In this document: positions 7,903 to 15,426 of the stretch, in pieces
How positions within the stretch are numbered: position 1 is the stretch's first letter
Layout of the letters: every line of letters starts with the position of its first letter
Assembly: GCA_005792635.1 (NCBI GenBank)
Contig: SXRF01000109.1
Span: forward strand, 1 to 39,515
DNA: 39,515 bases
Reading direction: 5' to 3'
Source: Rickettsiales bacterium
GTDB lineage: Bacteria; Pseudomonadota; Alphaproteobacteria; Rickettsiales; SXRF01
Translations under genes and position numbers: made by a program
Notes under the pieces: model-generated
Told to the model about the DNA's origin: nothing
The model's database searches: none
What the model saw: the letters and a program-made list of their open reading frames with translations, nothing else

Positions 7903-8481
7903 ATGACAGGATATACCCATAAACAGCCCGCCCTACCCTCGCCGACACCGCCCAAAAAGCGCGGTAAATTCTGGCGGAAAGCCTTTATTATATTACTCGC
8001 GGCGGGGCTGGGCAGTGCCTATCATAAATTCAATCAGGCGGATAGCTTGGCGTTTTTGAAATCACACGGCAGCCTCTATGAAACTTTTCAAAAAACAAAA
8101 CCGCAAACACCAGCAGAAAACACACGCAAACCAACAGCAACAACCAAACAAAATAAAACGCCATTACACACCGCAGCCAGCAATGGGCTGGTAAATGCCG
8201 CACGGAAACTTATCGCAAATGGCGCGTGGGTTGGACAGCTCGACGCAAATAAGCGCACACCGCTGCATCTAGCGGCAGCCAATAACAAACTTTTTATGAT
8301 AACTTTTTTGATAAAAAGCGGCGCGAATATTAACGCAATCGACAAAGACGGAAACACTCCTGTCATGCTCGCCGCCATGCGCAAAAACCAAGAAGCAGTT
8401 TTCCTGCTGCTGGATAATGGCGCAAACCACGAAATAATCAACAAAGCAGGAAAAAACCCTCTAGTGGAGTTTCTTCCATAA
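7903..8481 (+). CDS. Membrane-anchored ankyrin-repeat protein
   Basis: A 192-residue protein. A basic, proline-rich start (to about residue 25) precedes one membrane segment (about 27-40, AFIILLAAGLGSAY), then a linker rich in Lys, Thr and Pro, then three ankyrin repeats from about residue 85: KTPLHTAASNG, RTPLHLAAANNK and NTPVMLAAMRKN with their second helices. Topology suggests that the repeats lie in the periplasm or, with the basic N-terminus inside, outside the cytoplasm. Ankyrin repeats bind proteins; host-associated alphaproteobacteria often have many, but this short anchored form is also seen in free-living species. Its last 21 nt overlap the convergent petC. Confidence 0.85.
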   Translation: MTGYTHKQPALPSPTPPKKRGKFWRKAFIILLAAGLGSAYHKFNQADSLAFLKSHGSLYETFQKTKPQTPAENTRKPTATTKQNKTPLHTAASNGLVNAARKLIANGAWVGQLDANKRTPLHLAAANNKLFMITFLIKSGANINAIDKDGNTPVMLAAMRKNQEAVFLLLDNGANHEIINKAGKNPLVEFLP

Positions 8482-9237
8482 ATTGCGTTTAGCAATATAC
8501 ATAAATGCCGTAAAAATCGCTAGATAAATCAGGGTTTTGATACCCATCTGCTTACGAGCTTCCATCTCTGGCTCGGCCGCCCATTGCAAGAAATTTGTTA
8601 CATCCTGCGACATCTGGTCAATGCTAGCCTTTGTGCCGTCCTCATACGAAACCTGCCCGTCTGAAAGTGGCGCAGGCATGATTATATTTCCACCTGCAAA
8701 ATATGGGTTATAATGCAACCCTTCTGGAACGATATGCTCGGCTGGCGGCGTTTGTCCATAACCAGTTAGCAATGAATAAAGATAATTCGCGCCATCTGGA
8801 CGAGCCTTTACAATCAGGCTCAAATCAGGCGGAGCTTTGCCAGAAAAACCAGCCGCCGCCGCTTGTTCGTTAGGGAATGGTGATGGAATATAGTCAGACG
8901 GCAGAGCATTGCGCTCGGTCATAGTTCCGTCATCATCATTCATAGTCGGCACTTTATAGCTGGCGGCAAGAGCTTTTATCTCAGCTTCCGAAAAGCCAAG
9001 ATCGGCTAGATTGCGGAAGGCAATGCGGTTTAGACCGTGGCAAGCGGCACAAACTTCTTTATAAACTTGAAAGCCGCGCTGCGCCGATTGTTTATCAACC
9101 TTGCCGAACACGCCGTCAAAAGACCAGTTTTGTTGTTTATGGTGCGTTTCACCACCGCTTGCAAAAGCTACTCCAGCCGCACTCATGCCAAGTAATGATA
9201 CTGTAATTAAAAATGTCTTTTTCATAAATCTATCCAT
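8461..9237 (-). CDS. petC: Ubiquinol-cytochrome c reductase, cytochrome c1 subunit
   Basis: Cytochrome c1 takes electrons from the Rieske protein and passes them to cytochrome c. Seen: signal peptide (MKKTFLITVSLLGMSAAGVAFA), haem-c site CAACH at 63-67, the Met ligand region IIMPAPL near 195, and a C-terminal membrane anchor (about 235-252). Length 258 fits the family. The ATG at 9237 overlaps the petB stop (TAATG), so the genes are translationally coupled; the ATG at 9225 is a possible alternative, and neither has a strong ribosome site. Last gene of petABC. Confidence 0.95.
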   Translation of the reverse strand: MDRFMKKTFLITVSLLGMSAAGVAFASGGETHHKQQNWSFDGVFGKVDKQSAQRGFQVYKEVCAACHGLNRIAFRNLADLGFSEAEIKALAASYKVPTMNDDDGTMTERNALPSDYIPSPFPNEQAAAAGFSGKAPPDLSLIVKARPDGANYLYSLLTGYGQTPPAEHIVPEGLHYNPYFAGGNIIMPAPLSDGQVSYEDGTKASIDQMSQDVTNFLQWAAEPEMEARKQMGIKTLIYLAIFTAFMYIAKRNLWKKLH

Positions 9238-10484
9238 TAATGATGTGCATTGGCATTGGTTTTCGCTTGTTTGGCAAGCACTGCTTCGCTGATGCTGGCG
9301 GGCAGAGGCAAGGTTTTTTCACGACCGCTTAACCACCACAGCGCAGGGAAATAGGCGAAGTAAATCGCGGTGGCGATGCGCCCAATGATTAGATACAGTC
9401 CTTCTGCTGGTTGCGCCCCCATATAGCCAAGCACGATTGCGTTGATAATAAACACCCAGTATAGTTTTTGGAAACATGGGCGGAAATTACCGCTGCGAAC
9501 CTTTGAGCGATCAATCCATGGCAGCACAAACATAATAAGGATAGCAGCGAACATAGCAATTACACCACCAAGCTTATCAGGGATTGCCCGCAAAATCGCA
9601 TAAAACGGCAGGAAATACCATTCAGGCACGATATGAGCAGGGGTCACCATCGGATTGGCAGGAATATAATTATCAGGATGCCCAAGCGAATTTGGCGAGA
9701 AGAAAATAAACCACGCAAACACCATAAAGAAAATTCCGAAGCCGAAAAAGTCTTTGTAAGTATAGTATGGGTGGAACGGGATAGTGTCCTGCTTGCCTTT
9801 CACATCAATGCCCAGCGGGTTGTTTGAACCATGCTGATGCAAAGCCCAGATGTGCAGCACCACTACGCCAACAATGGCAAATGGCAGCAAGAAATGCAGG
9901 CTGAAAAAGCGGTTTAGCGTAGGGTTATCAACCGAAAAACCACCCCAGAGCAGATGCACGATAGACTCACCAACCACAGGAATTGCCGAGAATAGATTGG
10001 TGATAACCGTTGCGCCCCAAAAGCTCATTTGCCCCCAAGGAAGCACATACCCCATAAACGCGGTTGCCATCATCAGCAGGAAAATCACCAAGCCCAGCCA
10101 CCACAAAATCTCCCGTGGGGCTTTGTATGAGCCGTAATACAGCCCGCGGCAAATATGGATATACACCACCACAAAAAACATAGACGCGCCCACAGCGTGA
10201 GCATAGCGCATCAACCAGCCGTAATTAACATCACGCATGATGCTCTCCACGCTGTTAAACGCCATGCTAACATGAGCCGTATAATGCATAGAAAGAAACA
10301 AGCCCGTAATGATTTGCAACACCAAGCAAATGCCAGCAATTGAGCCGAAATTCCACCAATAGTTCAAGTTGCGCGGAGCTGGGTAGTTATTACCCAAGCT
10401 GTTGTTCAAAAATGAAAACACAGGAAGGCGATATTCAATCCAACCTTTGATGCCTGCTTGTTGTTCTTGTTGTGCGTGTGCCAT
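9237..10484 (-). CDS. petB: Ubiquinol-cytochrome c reductase, cytochrome b subunit
   Basis: Cytochrome b is the membrane core of complex III, with two b haems and the two quinone sites. Seen: eight or so membrane segments, the paired haem ligands H-x13-H in [15 protein letters not shown] and again in [15 protein letters not shown], the Qo-site motif PEWYFLPFY, and the family start region ([14 protein letters not shown]). Length 415 is normal for an alphaproteobacterial protein. It begins 5 nt after petA and its stop overlaps the petC start, giving the standard petA-petB-petC order. Confidence 0.96.
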   Translation of the reverse strand: MAHAQQEQQAGIKGWIEYRLPVFSFLNNSLGNNYPAPRNLNYWWNFGSIAGICLVLQIITGLFLSMHYTAHVSMAFNSVESIMRDVNYGWLMRYAHAVGASMFFVVVYIHICRGLYYGSYKAPREILWWLGLVIFLLMMATAFMGYVLPWGQMSFWGATVITNLFSAIPVVGESIVHLLWGGFSVDNPTLNRFFSLHFLLPFAIVGVVVLHIWALHQHGSNNPLGIDVKGKQDTIPFHPYYTYKDFFGFGIFFMVFAWFIFFSPNSLGHPDNYIPANPMVTPAHIVPEWYFLPFYAILRAIPDKLGGVIAMFAAILIMFVLPWIDRSKVRSGNFRPCFQKLYWVFIINAIVLGYMGAQPAEGLYLIIGRIATAIYFAYFPALWWLSGREKTLPLPASISEAVLAKQAKTNANAHH

Positions 10485-10489
10485 AGTTA

Positions 10490-11038
10490 TTAGCCAATCT
10501 TAATGCGGTTATCAGTTAGGAATGTATATTTTGGAACATCCAGATTGCGCGGGGCTGGGCCTTTGCGGATGCGCCCTGCGCTGTCATAATGCGATCCATG
10601 GCAAGGGCAGAACCAGCCCTTATAATCGCCAGCATCACCCAGCGGAATACAACCCAAATGTGTGCAAACACCAACCATCACCAGCCACTGGTCATGCCCT
10701 TTTTGCACGCGATCTTCGTCCTTTTGTGGGTCGCGAAGCTCAGCAACATCAACCTTGCGCGCATCGTCAATATTTTCCTTGGTGCGATGGCGGATGAACA
10801 CAGGAACGCCGCGCCATTTAACCTTGATGGTTTGCCCCTCTTTAATCGGCGATAAATCCACCTCTATAGAGGAAAGAGCAAGGACATCCGCCGCTGGGTT
10901 CATGCTGTCAATTAGCGGCCAAGCAACTGAGCAGCCACCAATAGCGGCAACTGCGCCCGCGGTCAGCGCGATAAAATCGCGGCGGGTGGTGCTATTTTCT
11001 TGAGGATTTACAGGGGTAGACGCTAGATTATTACTCAT
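10490..11038 (-). CDS. petA: Ubiquinol-cytochrome c reductase, Rieske iron-sulfur subunit
   Basis: The Rieske protein carries a [2Fe-2S] cluster and shuttles electrons from quinol to cytochrome c1. Seen: a twin-arginine motif TTRRDFIAL followed by a hydrophobic segment, which anchors the folded protein; the cluster motifs CTHLGC (about 125-130) and CPCHGSH (about 144-150); length 182. I chose the ATG at 11038 because GAGAAG stands 6-7 nt before it; the frame extends 4 codons upstream to a GTG. First gene of the bc1 operon. Confidence 0.95.
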   Translation of the reverse strand: MSNNLASTPVNPQENSTTRRDFIALTAGAVAAIGGCSVAWPLIDSMNPAADVLALSSIEVDLSPIKEGQTIKVKWRGVPVFIRHRTKENIDDARKVDVAELRDPQKDEDRVQKGHDQWLVMVGVCTHLGCIPLGDAGDYKGWFCPCHGSHYDSAGRIRKGPAPRNLDVPKYTFLTDNRIKIG

Positions 11039-11134
11039 GAAACTTCTCACAACAAATTGATGACGAGTTGTTTCTATAACAAATGATTATAAAGTTTCAA
11101 CTACAAGATTGTATTTGATGCAGAAAATTATTTT

Positions 11135-11365
11135 TTATTGTTTCGCGCTATCAAAACTGCCGTGGAAAATCGCAATTCCCCATTCTATCACATGGTTGCC
11201 AATGGCGCGGAAAGTATCCACCCAGCTATGGGCAACGGCGACACACTCGCCAACCGAATCCAGATTAAATAAACAAACGCTAAAACCCGAAGCAAAAGCA
11301 GCGAAAGTCACGCCCGTCACCATTAAAAACCCCTTGGGATTACTGAAATCGGAAAAAACTGACAT
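11135..11365 (-). CDS. Small hypothetical membrane protein
   Basis: A 76-residue frame with one clear hydrophobic segment (about residues 11-32, GFLMVTGVTFAAFASGFSVC) and a weaker one near the C-terminus (HVIEWGIAIF). AAGG lies about 9 nt before the ATG at 11365. It is upstream of and in the same direction as petA, separated by 96 nt. The opposite strand also has an open frame here, but its composition is less protein-like. I do not recognise a family. Confidence 0.5.
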   Translation of the reverse strand: MSVFSDFSNPKGFLMVTGVTFAAFASGFSVCLFNLDSVGECVAVAHSWVDTFRAIGNHVIEWGIAIFHGSFDSAKQ

Positions 11366-11454
11366 AGGCAAAACCTTTTTTCGTGTCTATGCCTCTATTC
11401 TGCCAAATTCTGCACGAAAGTTAAACAAGAATTTTGTTAAGCTTTTGTGACGGT

Positions 11455-11904
11455 TTATGTTTTTTTCTCCCAACCTCCGCGTTCAACTTGACGAAAATAA
11501 GCTATTTCATAGCCAGAATTCTTGTAATTTGTCCAGCGAGTACGAGCGGCAGCGACCGAATTTGCATCATTGCCATCAAAAATATCCAGTACGCGCTCAA
11601 AATCTTTGTCACTCTCACCCAAAACCCGACCATCGGTTATCACTAGCAAATTCGCCTTGTTTAGCGGCTCTGTGCCAGTTGCCAGTAAAATAGGCTGCGC
11701 TTCAGGATTTGCCTCGTTCGCGCTGGCATGGGGCAGAAAACTATCAGCGTCATAAGTCCATAAAAGAGCGTTTAACTGCTCCACCCGCGCTTGCGTTTCC
11801 GCCACCACCAAAGCACGATAGCCACCAGAAAACGCCTTTTCCAACAGCTTGGGCAGGGCGTTTTCTAGCGGTGTAGTCGTTAGGTGATAAAATTGTATCA
11901 GCAT
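11455..11904 (-). CDS. holC: DNA polymerase III chi subunit
   Basis: HolC (chi) links the clamp loader to single-strand-binding protein. The 149-residue protein begins IQFYHLTTTPLENALPKLLE, followed by the AFSGGYRALVVAE block, LLWTYDADSFLPH (canonical LW....FLPH) and PILLATG, all typical of HolC. I chose the ATG at 11904, which stands 1 nt after the stop of the upstream lipoprotein; the frame is open further upstream, but that part overlaps the lipoprotein and is not conserved. In many alphaproteobacteria holC lies beside pepA; here pepA is 24 kb away. Confidence 0.88.
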   Translation of the reverse strand: MLIQFYHLTTTPLENALPKLLEKAFSGGYRALVVAETQARVEQLNALLWTYDADSFLPHASANEANPEAQPILLATGTEPLNKANLLVITDGRVLGESDKDFERVLDIFDGNDANSVAAARTRWTNYKNSGYEIAYFRQVERGGWEKKT

Positions 11905-11905
11905 A

Positions 11906-12418
11906 CTACCGAGCAGTAGTAGAAGCGGGCGCAACAAGGAAACCTGTTGGTTTTTGCTGTGATTGTACAGGCGCAGCTTGCGGCGCAACAGCACCATTAA
12001 CAGCGGGTACTGGCGTCAAAGCCGCTGGTGCTGGCTGTGATTGCTGCATATTCACATCAATTTGCGCTGGATAATTCCAAGCTGAACCAGTGCCTAAATC
12101 CACGCCAAGACCGATAATTCCGCCAAGTAAAATATTACCGAAAGTCCATGGCTCAAGATCCGAAGCAACCGTGGTTTTGCCAGAAGAACCTGTTTGCTGG
12201 TCGCTGCAATCAACATTCAAATCAGTTTTCGAACGCATAACATCAACCGAAGACATAGAATTAGCTGTTGATGAAAATCTTTCATTATTCACCCTGCATG
12301 ATGCCGACTTCGTGCCAACAGTGTTAATAAACACTTTATCAGAGCTACCCTCGATGATAGAAGCGCAAGCAGAAAGTGTGAGCAATGAAGCAGCAAGAAT
12401 AGGTGCGGCAATTTTCAT
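11906..12418 (-). CDS. Outer-membrane-type lipoprotein of the SIIEG family
   Basis: A 170-residue lipoprotein with a signal peptide and lipobox LSAC (Cys at about 18). Immediately after it comes ASIIEGSSDKVFINTVGT, then a Cys pair region (ASCRVNN, NVDCSDQ), a hydrophobic glycine-rich hairpin (NILLGGIIGLGVDLGTGSAW) and NYPAQIDV, the order found in a family of proteobacterial lipoproteins of unknown function. The last 45 residues are a Pro/Ala/Gln-rich tail. AAGGA stands 7-8 nt before the ATG. holC follows with 1 nt spacing. Confidence 0.8.
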   Translation of the reverse strand: MKIAAPILAASLLTLSACASIIEGSSDKVFINTVGTKSASCRVNNERFSSTANSMSSVDVMRSKTDLNVDCSDQQTGSSGKTTVASDLEPWTFGNILLGGIIGLGVDLGTGSAWNYPAQIDVNMQQSQPAPAALTPVPAVNGAVAPQAAPVQSQQKPTGFLVAPASTTAR

Positions 12419-12438
12419 GGTATTATCCTTTTTATTTT

Positions 12439-12498
12439 ATTGGTTGATATTCGCTATATTAGTAAAAATAACTTAACCAATATAGCGAGTTATTTTTA
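12439..12498 (-). promoter_or_regulatory. Interleaved inverted repeats in the lipoprotein leader
   Basis: CGCTATATT (12452-12460) pairs with AATATAGCG (12479-12487), and TAAAAATAACT (12463-12473) pairs with AGTTATTTTTA (12488-12498). The pairs interleave as A-B-A'-B', an H-type pseudoknot layout. ATTGGTT (12439-12445) could instead pair with AACCAAT (12475-12481), which overlaps A'. The segment is in the 5' leader of the minus-strand lipoprotein gene. All arms are AT-rich, so chance cannot be excluded. Confidence 0.4.
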
Positions 12499-12533
12499 TA
12501 AGTCCACTGCTAAATTACTGGATACATCCAGAA

Positions 12534-12839
12534 TTATTCAGCTAAAACACATTTTCCGTTCCATGTATCTTTGTATTTACGATTATCATCTGGCTGATTA
12601 GCATTGGCATAATCATACAAGGCTTGTCCAGCGTATTTTCCTGCTACTGTGCCACCTGCCATTGCGGCTACTGTTCCAGCATTTTTTCCAACGCCCATTC
12701 CAGCCATCCCACCAATGCCAGAGCCTTGATCCCCCGCCTGTTCTCGTTCACAAGATTTCTTGCTAGCATATAAATTTCCACCGCAAGCACTAACAGATAA
12801 AACCATGCCACCAACCAGCAACCACTTAAAAACTGTCAT
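12534..12839 (-). CDS. Small lipoprotein with glycine zipper
   Basis: A 101-residue protein: signal peptide with lipobox VSAC (Cys 19), a short polar stretch, then GIGGMAGMGVGKNAGTVAAM and following glycines at 4-residue spacing, a glycine-zipper membrane motif, and a polar tail with a second Cys. Glycine-zipper lipoproteins are usually outer-membrane or periplasmic proteins of unknown role. Upstream of and collinear with the SIIEG lipoprotein. The ribosome site is weak. Confidence 0.72.
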   Translation of the reverse strand: MTVFKWLLVGGMVLSVSACGGNLYASKKSCEREQAGDQGSGIGGMAGMGVGKNAGTVAAMAGGTVAGKYAGQALYDYANANQPDDNRKYKDTWNGKCVLAE

Positions 12840-12942
12840 AAAACCATCTTTCGTTTCGTTAATAATAATTTTACTCAGTGACGCACAAATAACGAAGATA
12901 ATGTTAAATACGCATTGCAGAAATATTAAATTCTAGTAATTC

Positions 12943-12971
12943 TTGACAGCATGGCGCGGAAATGCTAGTTT
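12943..12971 (+). promoter_or_regulatory. Candidate promoter of cimA
   Basis: TTGACA at 12943-12948 matches the -35 consensus exactly; 17 nt later TAGTTT (12966-12971) is a modest -10. The start would fall about 20 nt before the cimA ATG. Confidence 0.5.
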
Positions 12972-12997
12972 TAACTCTATAAAATTCAAAATGTTAA

Positions 12998-14602
12998 ATG
13001 AAAATTATGGCAAAAAATTCTAAAGACCGTGTATATCTCTATGACTCAACACTCCGCGATGGGGCGCAGGCACGCGGGGTGGATTTCACCGTTGCCGACA
13101 AACTCGCCATCGCCAAGGAGCTGGATAAATTCGGCATTGATTATATTGAGGGCGGCTGGCCAGGAGCAAACCCAAATGATGACGCGTTTTTTGCCGCCCC
13201 CCCTGCCCTTAAAACCGCAAAACTATCCGCCTTTGGCATGACGCGGCGCAGCGGGCGAAGCGCGGAAAACGACCCAAACCTTGCCTCCCTTCTGGAAAGT
13301 GGCGCGAAATCCATCTGCCTTGTGGGCAAAAGCTGGGACAAGCAGGTGAAATCCACCCTGAATGTCAGCCTCGCGGAAAATCTGCGCATGATCGCCGACT
13401 CAATCGCCCATCTTGCCAAAAACAAGCGCGAAGTTCTTTATGATGCCGAGCATTTTTTTGATGGTTATAAATCAAACCCTGAATTTGCCCTTTCCTGCCT
13501 GAAATCTGCGGCGGACGCGGGGGCAAGATGGATAGTTTTATGCGACACCAACGGTGGCAGTTTGCCGCATGAAATTGAAGAAATCGTAAGCGTTGTAACC
13601 AAGCATGTAGCAGGCAATAATCTTGGCATTCATTGCCATAACGACACGGAGAACGCGGTGGCAAATTCGCTTGCTGCCGTGCGTGCTGGCGTGCGCCAAG
13701 TGCAGGGTACGCTAAACGGCATTGGTGAACGCTGCGGCAACGCTAATCTTATTTCCATTATCCCGAGCCTTATGCTCAAAATGGGCTTTTCCGCTGGCAT
13801 CAGCGAAGAAAAACTAGCTGACCTCACCAAGCTTTCGCGCTTCCTTGACGAACGCTTAAACCGCGCACCCAACCAACACGCGGCCTATGTCGGAGCGGCA
13901 GCGTTTGCGCATAAGGGGGGCTTACATGTTTCCGCCATGGCGAAGGATTCCACCAGCTATGAACATATCCGCCCTGAGCAGGTGGGCAATAAGCGCACAG
14001 TGCTAGTTTCTGATAAAGCGGGCAAGTCCAATATTCTGGATAGGCTCGCCCAGTTTGGCATTAAGGTGGACGCGGATGATGAGCGCGTGAGCGAGCTGGT
14101 GCATGAGGTGAAGCAGCGCGAGAAGCAAGGCTATGCTTACGAAGGCGCAGAGGCAAGTTTTGAGCTGCTGGCGCGCAGTATGCTAGGCAGCGTGCCTGAA
14201 TATTTTGAGGTGGAGAGTTTCCGCGTCATCGGTGAGCGCAGACATAATGCCAAAGGCAAGCTGGTGAATATCTGCGAGGCAACAGTGAAGCTGATTATTG
14301 ATGGCAAAGAAGTGATGACCGCCGCCGAGGGCAACGGGCCGATAAGCGCACTGGATGCCGCCCTACGCAAGCTACTCACTGCCCATTTCCCCAGCATTCA
14401 GGATTTAAGCCTCACCGATTATAAAGTGCGGATTTTAACACCGCAGGACGGCACAAAGGCAGTCACCCGCGTGCTTATTGAATCACGAGATAATAATGGC
14501 AATGTATGGAACACTATCGGCATTTCCGCCAATGTGATCGATGCCTCTTTTAACGCCCTGCACGATTCGGTGACTTATAAGCTGATGAAAAGCATGAAAT
14601 AA
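12998..14602 (+). CDS. cimA: (R)-citramalate synthase
   Basis: CimA condenses pyruvate and acetyl-CoA to citramalate, the threonine-independent route to 2-oxobutyrate and isoleucine. The 534-residue protein has the DRE-TIM barrel signature LYDSTLRDGAQARGVDFT near the start, GADxIEGGWPG-type substrate loop (YIEGGWPGANPNDDAFF), LCDTNGG, the metal-binding HCHND (GIHCHNDTENAVANS), the GIGERCGNANL motif, and a C-terminal LeuA-type allosteric domain. The phrase VKSTLNVSLAENL.MIADS is also typical of CimA rather than isopropylmalate synthase. ATG at 12998 or 13007; neither has a clear ribosome site. Monocistronic, with its own promoter; it converges on the winged-helix gene. Confidence 0.93.
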   Translation: MKIMAKNSKDRVYLYDSTLRDGAQARGVDFTVADKLAIAKELDKFGIDYIEGGWPGANPNDDAFFAAPPALKTAKLSAFGMTRRSGRSAENDPNLASLLESGAKSICLVGKSWDKQVKSTLNVSLAENLRMIADSIAHLAKNKREVLYDAEHFFDGYKSNPEFALSCLKSAADAGARWIVLCDTNGGSLPHEIEEIVSVVTKHVAGNNLGIHCHNDTENAVANSLAAVRAGVRQVQGTLNGIGERCGNANLISIIPSLMLKMGFSAGISEEKLADLTKLSRFLDERLNRAPNQHAAYVGAAAFAHKGGLHVSAMAKDSTSYEHIRPEQVGNKRTVLVSDKAGKSNILDRLAQFGIKVDADDERVSELVHEVKQREKQGYAYEGAEASFELLARSMLGSVPEYFEVESFRVIGERRHNAKGKLVNICEATVKLIIDGKEVMTAAEGNGPISALDAALRKLLTAHFPSIQDLSLTDYKVRILTPQDGTKAVTRVLIESRDNNGNVWNTIGISANVIDASFNALHDSVTYKLMKSMK

Positions 14603-14614
14603 TCTAATTATGCC

Positions 14615-14986
14615 TTATTTAGATGGCAATCGCCATTTTCCGTTATGATCAGCATTCTCTATAATACCTTTATTTTTCATCCTATGAAGTTGGGCACGAA
14701 AAGTATTTTCATTTAGGTAAAAACTTACTTCTTTTGCTTGTTTATAAAGGGTATTGGTACTGATACTAGTTCTTACCTCCAAAGCAGAAAGAACTCTTTT
14801 TTCAATCATAATTCGGTTAATACTGTTTTTTCTGCTAACATCTCTAATATCTGTGTTGTCACGCCGCGCAATTATAAGTTGTCGCTCTAAAGCTACTTTA
14901 TCCCTGTTCAATTCTTTGATTTCATTATTTATTTTTTCAATAGCAGAATATATATAATCTTCAAAAGCCGTTCTTTGTTCTGACAT
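14615..14986 (-). CDS. Coiled-coil/winged-helix protein, possible regulator of the Abi locus
   Basis: A 123-residue protein. The N-terminal half is a charged coiled coil (about residues 15-55, AIEKINNEIKELNRDKVALE and on); the C-terminal half resembles a winged helix: EKRVLSALEVRTSISTNTLY, FRAQLHRMKNKGIIEN, then a short strand NGKWRLPSK. I do not recognise a named family. ATG at 14986 with GAAAG about 10 nt upstream; the frame is open 9 codons further. The gene is AT-rich and divergent from the two RNA-like units and the Abi_2 gene, with the 46-nt palindrome between. This suggests, but does not show, that it regulates that locus. Confidence 0.7.
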   Translation of the reverse strand: MSEQRTAFEDYIYSAIEKINNEIKELNRDKVALERQLIIARRDNTDIRDVSRKNSINRIMIEKRVLSALEVRTSISTNTLYKQAKEVSFYLNENTFRAQLHRMKNKGIIENADHNGKWRLPSK

Positions 14987-15082
14987 ATAGTTACACTTTC
15001 TTTTTTGAAACAAAAATGTTATTTATATATATAAAATTATTTATATCTTTCAATACATTTTTCATATTGACTTTTTTAGCAA

Positions 15083-15128
15083 AATATGTTAGTAACAAAG
15101 TTAATTTTAACTTTGTTACTAACATATT
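15083..15128. promoter_or_regulatory. Perfect 46-nt palindrome, likely operator
   Basis: Two 22-nt arms, AATATGTTAGTAACAAAGTT(AA) and its exact complement, are separated by TT. A possible promoter overlaps it: TTGACT at 15067-15072, 17 nt, then TAGTAA at 15090-15095, reading toward the RNA-like units. There is no T-run, so a terminator is unlikely. The half-site TTTGTTACTAACATA recurs at 21102-21116. Confidence 0.7.
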
Positions 15129-15136
15129 CAAAATGT

Positions 15137-15240
15137 TGCGATTTTTTATTTGTTGCAGTTCATGCAAATAAGTGAGACTATGTTTATTGACATGGCTAGC
15201 CCCTCTTCACCTCGGTGTACGGGCTAGCCCTCTTTTTTTT
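15137..15240 (+). ncRNA. Candidate structured RNA, unit 1 (Abi_2-associated)
   Basis: The unit starts TGCGATTTTTTATT and ends in a two-part hairpin: an outer stem GGCTAGCCC/GGGCTAGCC (9 bp), an internal loop (CTCTT on one side, TAC on the other), and an inner CAC/GTG stem. T8 follows, so it can serve as a terminator. A second copy lies 177 nt downstream, and an Abi_2 gene follows that. No open frame is present. An abiF RNA motif is known upstream of Abi_2 genes; this is a candidate member. Confidence 0.6.
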
Positions 15241-15313
15241 AAGACTACCTCACATACTGATGTGCGTTGGATCTAATTCTTAAGCATCAACTTGTATAGT
15301 ATATTCATACTGC

Positions 15314-15409
15314 TGCATTTTTTATTGCAATCATTATGTAGAAATGCGACTACTTAGCCTGACACGCCTAGCCCCTCTTCACCGTACGGTGTACGGGCTA
15401 GCCTTCTTT
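15314..15409 (+). ncRNA. Candidate structured RNA, unit 2 (Abi_2-associated)
   Basis: A diverged copy of unit 1: the same TGCATTTTTTATT start, a shared GCGACTA/GAGACTA element in the middle, and the same hairpin. CTAGCCCCTCTTCACC and GGTGTACGGGCTAGCC are identical in both copies, but here the inner stem is CACC-GTAC-GGTG, two bases longer. One outer pair is lost (CC mismatch). The T-run is broken (TTCTTTATTA), so transcription may run on into the Abi_2 gene 18 nt away. Confidence 0.6.
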
Positions 15410-15426
15410 ATTATGCGGATTTTATC

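Noticed and set aside
10662-11003. Plus-strand frames over petA
   Set aside because: Shadows of the Rieske gene.
11109-11450. 113-codon plus-strand frame
   Set aside because: Overlaps the minus-strand small membrane protein, which has a better ribosome site and hydrophobic pattern.
15137-15409. Tandem hairpins as a CRISPR array
   Set aside because: Only two units, 177 nt apart, with no uniform repeats or spacers and no cas genes.
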